In this document: positions 1 to 6,900 of the stretch, piece by piece
How positions within the stretch are numbered: position 1 is the stretch's first letter
How the letters are laid out: each line of letters begins with the position of its first letter
Origin: Gallionella sp.
Lineage (GTDB): Bacteria; Pseudomonadota; Gammaproteobacteria; Burkholderiales; Gallionellaceae
Direction: 5' to 3'
DNA length: 10,028 nt
Assembly (NCBI GenBank): GCA_017880945.1
Contig: JADGRM010000060.1
Span: 1 to 10,028 of the forward strand
Program-made: the position numbers and the translations under genes
Notes under the pieces: model-generated
What the model saw: the letters and a program-made list of their open reading frames with translations, nothing else
Told to the model about the DNA's origin: nothing
The model's database searches: none

Positions 1-858
1 GATATCCGGCGCTTCTGGCGCGGCGATGACGGGATGCTCGGTCTGTTCGCCAGCCGCATCTGCGGCAGCGCCGACATCTATACCAAGTCCGGCAAAGGCC
101 CCGAGGGCAGCATCAATTTTGTCACCTGCCACGACGGCTTCACGCTGAACGACCTGGTGAGCTATCGCGACAAGCATAATGAAGCAAACGGAGAAAACAA
201 CCATGACGGAACCGACGCCAACTTCAGCGAAAACTATGGCGCTGAGGGCGAGACAACAGATGCCGGGATCGATGCCTTGCGGAAAAAACAAATCAAGAAC
301 TTCCTGCTGACCCTGCTGATCTCGCGCGGCGTGCCGATGCTGCTCGGAGGGGACGAATTTCGCCGCACACAAGGCGGCAACAACAACGCTTACTGCCAGG
401 ACAACGAGACCAGCTGGCACGACTGGCGCTATCTGGATAAGCACAGGGAAATTTTCCGCTTCACCCGCGGCATGATCGCCTTTCGTCGTGCCCATCCGAT
501 TCTGAGCAAGGAACAATTCTACTCGGATGCCGAGATCCATTGGTTTGGCCCGCAAGGAGGATTGCCCGACTGGACCGAACCGAAACAAAAACAGTTTGCC
601 TGTCTGATCCATGAAGATGAGCAGCACGCCCTTTACCTGATGTTCAATGCCGGTGACGATGTGAACGATTTCGGTTTGCCCCCCTTGTCGTCCGGAGCAC
701 GGTGGCATCTGGCCGTTGATACTTCTCGCGAATCGCCACAAGATCTGTTTGCTGCGGGCAAAGAGCCACTTCTGGATTACCCGCAAACCTACCTGCTAGG
801 CCCCCGATCCAGCGCGATACTTCTGGCGCGAAAAATAGCATTGCCGGAGGCATTATGA
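1..858 (+). CDS. glgX: Glycogen debranching enzyme GlgX, C-terminal part (5' end outside window)
   Basis: The frame is open from base 1, so this is the last 285 residues of a longer protein (family members are about 650-720 residues). The first codons read DIRRFWRGDDG, a conserved stretch of isoamylase-type GH13 enzymes (GH13_11), so the ATG at 34 is internal and not the start. The catalytic-barrel motif FVTCHDGFTLNDLVSY follows at about 118-165; its His-Asp pair (130-135) includes the Asp that stabilises the transition state in GH13 enzymes. Next come the Asn/Gly-rich loop EANGENNHDG, the strand VPMLLGGDEF, and NAYCQDNETSWHDW, all typical of GlgX. The end is a beta-sandwich C-terminal domain. 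GlgX hydrolyses alpha-1,6 branches of phosphorylase-trimmed glycogen in the cytoplasm, releasing short maltodextrins. The nucleophile and acid residues lie upstream of the window and cannot be checked. The stop overlaps the ATG of a 32-codon frame, suggesting cotranscription with the genes downstream. Confidence 0.96.
   Translation, partial: DIRRFWRGDDGMLGLFASRICGSADIYTKSGKGPEGSINFVTCHDGFTLNDLVSYRDKHNEANGENNHDGTDANFSENYGAEGETTDAGIDALRKKQIKNFLLTLLISRGVPMLLGGDEFRRTQGGNNNAYCQDNETSWHDWRYLDKHREIFRFTRGMIAFRRAHPILSKEQFYSDAEIHWFGPQGGLPDWTEPKQKQFACLIHEDEQHALYLMFNAGDDVNDFGLPPLSSGARWHLAVDTSRESPQDLFAAGKEPLLDYPQTYLLGPRSSAILLARKIALPEAL
846..850 (+). promoter_or_regulatory. Shine-Dalgarno GGAGG inside the end of glgX
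   Basis: GGAGG lies 4 bases before the ATG at 855 and within the last codons of glgX. It is the only strong ribosome binding site seen at either gene junction, and it points at the small frame 855-953 rather than at cgs, whose start is over 110 bases away. The spacing is slightly short but workable. Confidence 0.5.
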
Positions 859-953
859 AAAGAGCACTCACAAGAATTTTTTCTGACATCTGCAAAAAAC
901 TGTCATTGTACGGGCATCAAATTGATGCAAGCATCATCCATAAAATTCGCTGA
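855..953 (+). CDS. Possible 32-residue leader peptide between glgX and cgs
   Basis: An open frame of 32 codons starts at an ATG that overlaps the glgX stop (ATGA, 855-858), preceded by GGAGG. It ends with TGA at 951-953, 9 bases before the cgs ATG and in the same frame as cgs. The peptide begins MKRALTRIF and ends IIHKIR. It has 7 Lys/Arg against 2 Asp, and its hydrophobic residues (L5, I8, F9, I12, L16) are spaced as in an amphipathic helix; there is no signal peptide or metal motif. I recognise no family. It could be a translated leader that carries ribosomes to cgs, which has no ribosome binding site of its own; a small protein in its own right; or a chance frame. The ribosome site and the overlap favour translation, but function is unknown. 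Confidence 0.4.
   Translation: MKRALTRIFSDICKKLSLYGHQIDASIIHKIR
914..936. repeat. Triple alternating repeat GCATCA / TGATGC / GCATCA
   Basis: GCATCA at 914-919, its reverse complement TGATGC at 923-928, and GCATCA again at 931-936. The middle copy can pair with either neighbour: the left pair extends to 7-base arms (914-920 with 922-928) around one base, or as RNA a 6-base stem with a 3-base loop. The right pair has 6-base arms around AA. The site lies 27-49 bases before the cgs start, inside the small frame 855-953. It could be an operator with overlapping half-sites or a small RNA switch; chance is possible at this size. Confidence 0.4.
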
Positions 954-962
954 ATCCAAAAC

Positions 963-3900
963 ATGCAGACCCTTCCATTACGCTTGCAAACCTGGCTAAG
1001 CAGAAAAATAGATCCGCGCGCGCGCGCGACACCTTTGCGCTCAGAATTATTCAGCATCGAACAATTGTCGCGTCATGCGAAAGAGCTTGCTGAATATCAT
1101 CAGGTTGTCACCCGGCCGGGGCCCAACCGTCTGTTAGCTCGGTTGGGTCAAAACGAGGACACATTAAGAGCTTTTAATCGTTCGACCCTCGCCCTGCATC
1201 CAGGCCGACGCATCACACCCGCCGGCGAATGGCTGCTCGACAACTTCTACCTGATCGAAGAGCAGATTCAAATGGCCAAGCGGCATCTGCCCAGGGGCTA
1301 CAGCCGGGAGTTGCCTCGTCTCTTGAACAGCCCATCCGCCGGACTGCCGCGCGTTTACGATATCGTGCTCGAATTGATCTCGCATGAGGATGCGCAGATT
1401 GATGCGGGTTCGCTCAGCGCCTTCATCGCCGCTTACCAAACGGTGGATTCCTTGAAGCTGGGCGAGTTGTGGGCCATTCCAATCATGTTGCGCCTGGGGC
1501 TGATTGAAAATCTCCAGCGCGTCGCCACCCTGCTGACTATCGCCCGGGCGGATCGCGATCTTGCGGCCGTGTGGATCGATCGTTTGCAGGATATGGCGGA
1601 GAAAGACCCGTCTCACCTCGTCATCGTGGTGGCTGACATGGCGAAGTCCGATCTTCCCGTGTCCAGTTCGTTCGTGGCGGAATTCAGTCAGCGCTTGTCG
1701 CGACAAAGTCCGGTGTTGCATCTTGCGCGAAGCTGGCTCGAACAGCGGCTCGCTGAACAAGGTTTGACCATCGAACAGCTGGTCCAACAAGAGAGCCAAA
1801 ATCAGGCGGCCAACCGGGTTTCCGTCAGCCACAGCATTGCCAGCCTTCGTTTCTTGAGCGCAATGGACTGGAAGGCGTTCGTGGAATCCCTGAGTCTGGT
1901 CGAGGAGACTTTGCGCTCGGATCCAGCAGGCGTTTACAGGAAGATGGATTTCTCAACCCGGGATCGCTATCGCCATTCGGTCGAAGCCATCTCCCGGTAC
2001 AGCCAGTTTTCGGAAGCGGAGGTCGCGCATAAGGCCGTGCAACTGGCCGCAGACGGTGCACGTCTAAAGGGACACGAAGATCGAACCGCACATGTGGGTT
2101 TCTATCTGATAGACCAAGGCCACGCCAAGCTGGGGCGCATGGCGAATGTGCGGTGGCCCTGGGGTACGATTATCGAGCGCAGCATCCGCCGCTTTCCGCT
2201 GACATTTTATGTGGGCGGTATCGTGGCTATGACTTTGCTCGCCACGTTCGTGTTTGTGCAGCAGGCCGAGACGCTGGCAGTGCAGGGATGGAAACTCGTT
2301 GTCTTTACTCTTGTTGGACTCCTTTGCGCCAGCCAACTGGCCGTGGCGCTGATGAACTGGCTGTCCACGCTGCTGGTGAAACCCTGCCTGCTCCCGCGCC
2401 TGGATTATTCTTCCGGCATCACGCCCGATTGCCGGGCTATGGTGGTGATCCCCACCATGCTCACGAGCCTGACCGGGATTGATCGCCTGATCGAAACCTT
2501 GGAAATCCATCATCTCGCGAATCGGGATCAACACCTGCACTTCGCCTTGCTGACGGATTTTCGCGACGCGGCGGAGGAGATTCTGCCCGAGGATCAAGTA
2601 TTGCTTCAGCGGGCGATGGCCGGTGTCGAGATGCTGAACCAGAAATATCCTTCCGCGAACCAGACTCTTTTCTTTCTGCTTCATCGCCCGCGCCGCTGGA
2701 ACGCCGCAGAAGGCGTGTGGATGGGTTACGAACGCAAGCGGGGCAAACTCATGGAGTTCAACGCGCTCCTCCGTGGCGGTTCCCGCGACTGCTTTTCAGA
2801 CATCGTGGGAGAGACGGCCATCCTGCCGTTAATCAAGTATGTCATCACGCTCGACACAGACACCCAGCTTCCGCGCGATGCCGCCCGGCAGCTTGTGGGC
2901 ACGATGGCCCATCCATTGAATCATCCGGTATTCGATGCCGTACGTGAAATTGTCACTACAGGCTACAGCATACTGCAACCGCGCGTAGGGGTAAGTCTGC
3001 CGAGCGCCAGGAGATCCTGGTTCGTCCGGCTTTTTGCCGGCGATGCTGGCATCGACCCCTACACGCGTGAAGTGTCAGACGTGTATCAGGATGTGTTTCA
3101 GGAAGGTTCGTATATTGGTAAAGGCATTTACGATGTGGATGCCTTCCAGCGTGCCATGAAAGGACGCTTCCCGGAAAACACCATACTCAGCCACGATCTG
3201 CTGGAAGCGTGTCATGCCCGTTCCGCCCTCGTGAGCGACGTGGAGTTCTTCGAGGAATATCCTTCCCGCTATAACGTGGACATGGCCCGGCGTCACCGCT
3301 GGATACGCGGCGATTGGCAGATCACACAATGGCTGCTGGCGCGTGTGCCAGGCTCTGACACCGGCCGCATTGCCAATCCGCTTTCCGTGCTGTCGCAGTG
3401 GAAGATACTCGACAACCTGAGGCGCAGCCTCGTCCCGGTTGCGCTGGTGTTGCTGTTGCCGGGCGCATGGCTGCTATTTCCGGAACTCGGCGGCTTGGCG
3501 CCACTGCTGGTCGTTGCCATCATCGCATTTCCCGGATTGTTGGCGCTGGGTAGCGCGTTTCGCAAGTCGGCTGATTTACCATGGGCGATGCATTTGCGCG
3601 GAATGGCCGATACGGGCGCTCGCCAACTCGGACAGATGTTTCTCACGCTGGCCTTCCTGCCCTACGACGCCTTCATCAGCATGGATGCCATAGTCAGGAC
3701 GCTGCTGCGTTTGCTGGTGACGCACAAACGGCTGCTTGAATGGAAAACATCGAGTGATTCCGAACTGAAAACTCGCACCGACCTTGCCAGCTTTTATGCC
3801 AGGATGTGGATCGCGCCCCTGGCCGCGCTGGCGTCTGGAATATTTCTTGACATCATGCAGCCGGCTCAACTTTCATCGGCCTTGCCGGTTCTTGGTCTCT

Positions 3901-6900
3901 GGTTTGTCTCGCCGTGGATCGCCTGGTGGATCAGCAAACCTATTGCTGCCGCCCCGACAAATTTGACGGCCGAGCAATTGAGTTTTCTGCGAGTCATCGC
4001 CCGCAGAACCTGGCATTTTTTTGACACCTTTGTCACCGCACAGGAAAACTGGCTGCCGCCGGACAATTTTCAGGAAAACCCAAACCCGGTGATCGCGACG
4101 CGAACCTCCCCGACGAATATGGGTTTGGGGTTGCTGGCTAATCTGGCCGCACGCGATTTTGGCTACCTTTCGACGGGACGCTTGATTCGACGCACACATG
4201 ACATCTTTGCCACGATGCAACGGCTCGAACGGCATCGCGGGCACTTCTACAATTGGTATGAGACCCGCACGCTGCAACCACTCCATCCGCTTTATGTTTC
4301 CAGTGTGGACAGCGGCAACCTGGCGGGACATTTGCTGACGCTCGCCGCCGGGTTGAGAGAACAGGCAGATGAGCCTATTTACACGCCACAAATTTTTGCC
4401 GGTCTGCGCGATACGCTGAAGGTACTCATGGGTCTGGCCGGCGAAAACGCTGCGCTGTCGCAACTCGACGCTGAATTGGCGAATGCGCCTGCCACGCCGC
4501 GCACAGGCTATGCTTTGCTGGAGCGGACAACTGGCCTTGCGGGCAAGATCGCCGATTCGTTCGCACACGGAGAGCCTGAGCTGAAACAGTGGAGTCAAAC
4601 GCTGCAGCAGAGTTGCGAGGAGCATCTGGAAGATTTGCGCTTCCTCGCGCCGTGGTTACGCAACGATGAAAGTTTGATGCGCGCTCCAGGCGACCTCGCC
4701 GAAAAACTCATGCGCTTTGACCATGCACTCACCTTGCGTGAAGTCTCGATGCTGGCCAAATCGCTCAGTCCGTTGATCAACGAAGACGAAGGTCACACTG
4801 AACTCTCGCGCTGCTTGCTGGAAGCCGGCGACCATGCCCGCCAGCGACTGCTTGCGTTGGAAGCCTTGGCCAAACAAAGCGATGAACTGGCCGCGATGGA
4901 CTTTACGTTTCTGTTCGACCCGGCGAGGGAATTGTTTTCCATCGGGTTCAACGTCGCCGAAAGCCGCTGTGACGCCAGCTTCTATGACCTGCTGGCTTCG
5001 GAGGCGCGCTTGTGCAGTTATGTCGCCATCGCCTTGGGGCAGGTTCCGCAGGATCACTGGTTTTCCATGAGCCGCTTGCTCATCGCTTCGCGGGGCGAGC
5101 CTATCCTGGTTTCGTGGAGTGGCTCGATGTTCGAATATCTGATGCCGCTGCTGGTCATGCCAAACTATGAGAACACCTTGCTGGATCACAGCTGTAAGGC
5201 TGCGGTGCGACAACAGATCGAGTACGGGAACACACGCGGAGTGCCCTGGGGCATTTCCGAATCGGGCTACAACCGGATCGACGTTCATCTGAACTATCAA
5301 TACCGAGCCTTCGGCGTGCCGGGCCTTGGTTTGCAACGGGGATTGGCCGAGGATCTGGTGATCTCACCCTACGCCAGCGCAATGGCGCTGATGCTTGCAC
5401 CGCAGCAAGCCTGCGAAAACCTGCAACGGCTGGCGAGCGAGGGGCGCGAAGGTGCCTACGGTTTCTATGAAGCGGTGGATTACACCCCGGCGCGTTTGCC
5501 ACCGGACGAAACCAGCGCCACTGTCCTGTCCTTCATGGCGCACCATCAAGGCATCAGCCTGCTGGCGCTGGACAATCTGTTGCGGAACTACCCCATGCAA
5601 CGGCGCTTCATGGCCTGTCCCTTGCTCAAGGCGGCAGACTTGTTATTGCAGGAACGTGTGCCCAGAACCGTCGCGAGCGTGTTTGCCGAGGATTTGAAAT
5701 TGGAGAAATCACAGGAGCCAACTGGAAACAACGAAGCTGTAATGCGTGTACTCAAGCATCCCACCCCGGCAGCGCCGGAAGTCCACCTGTTGTCCAATGG
5801 CCGTTACCATGTGGTCATCAGCAGCGCCGGCGGCGGCTACAGCCGCTGGCGCGATCTGGCGGTCACCCGCTGGCGCGAAGATGCCACGCGCGACTGCTGG
5901 GGAACGTTTGTTTATCTGCGCGATGTGGCGACGGGGGAATTCTGGTCCACGGCGTATCAACCCACCCTGCGCGCGACCAAAGGCTATGAAGCCATCTTCA
6001 CGCAGTCTCGTGCGGAATTCCGGCAACGCCATGCGGGGCTCGAAGTCCACACTGAGATCAGCGTGTCGCCGGAAGACGATGTGGAGTTGCGGCGCATCAC
6101 GATCACCAATCGCTCAACCGTGGCGCGCGACATCGAACTGACCAGTTATGCGGAAGTGGTGCTCGCAACGCCAGCCACGGACGAGGCGCATCCGGCGTTC
6201 AGCAATCTCTTTGTGCAAACCGAGTTTGCGCAAAAATCTTCTGCCATACTCTGCACCCGCCGTGCCCGTTCCCATGAAGAAAAACCGCCGTGGTTGCTGC
6301 ATCTGATGCTGGGGCGAGGGGGTGAACAGGGCGGCGAACAGGAAACCCTCTCTTGCGAGACGGATCGCTCCCGGTTTGTCGGGCGCGGCGGAAGCCTGGC
6401 CAACCCGGCGGCGATGCAGAGCGTTTCGCCTTTGTCCAACACCGTCGGTTCCGTGCTCGACCCCATCGTTTCGTTGCGGCGCACAGTCTTTTTGCGTCCG
6501 CATGAAACCGTCATTGTCGACCTGGTGCTGGGCGTAACGGAAAGCCGGGAAGACGCGCTGGCGCAGGTGGAAAAATACCAAAGCGTCCGCATGACTGACC
6601 GAGCGTTCGATCTGGCGTGGACCCACAGCCAGGTGACGCTGCACCTCCTCAATGCCACAGAGGCGGAAGCTCAACTCTATGCCCGGCTGGCCGGCGCGTT
6701 GATTTATGCCGACCCCGCCCGTCGTGCCAGCCCGGTCGTGTTGCGCAACAACCGGCGCGGGCAAAACGGTCTGTGGAGTTACGGAATTTCAGGCGACGCG
6801 CCGCTGGTTCTGCTGTGCATCAGCGACACGGAGAAGATCGAGCTGGTGCGGCAAGTGATCAAGGCGCACTCATACTGGCGCATGAAAGGGCTGACGGTCG

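Noticed and set aside
34..858. ATG at 34 as the start of a short separate gene
   Set aside because: The codons at 1-33 are open and encode the conserved GlgX stretch DIRRFWRGD, so the gene continues upstream of the window.
906..946. Possible promoter (TTGTAC at 906 or TTGATG at 922 with TAAAAT at 941)
   Set aside because: The spacings are 29 and 13 bases, both far from the usual 17, and no better -35 element is present, so I cannot support a sigma-70 promoter here.
3873..4625. Minus-strand open frame of 250 residues
   Set aside because: It is wholly antisense to the conserved cgs coding frame, has low-complexity basic/Gln-rich composition typical of reverse-strand shadows in GC-rich genes, and shows no family motif.
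4656..5336. Minus-strand open frame of 226 residues
   Set aside because: Antisense to the conserved GH189-like part of cgs, with no recognisable domain and no ribosome binding site noted.
6114..6764. Minus-strand open frame of 216 residues
   Set aside because: Shadow of the first sandwich domain of cgs on the other strand; its composition follows from the codon bias of the real gene.
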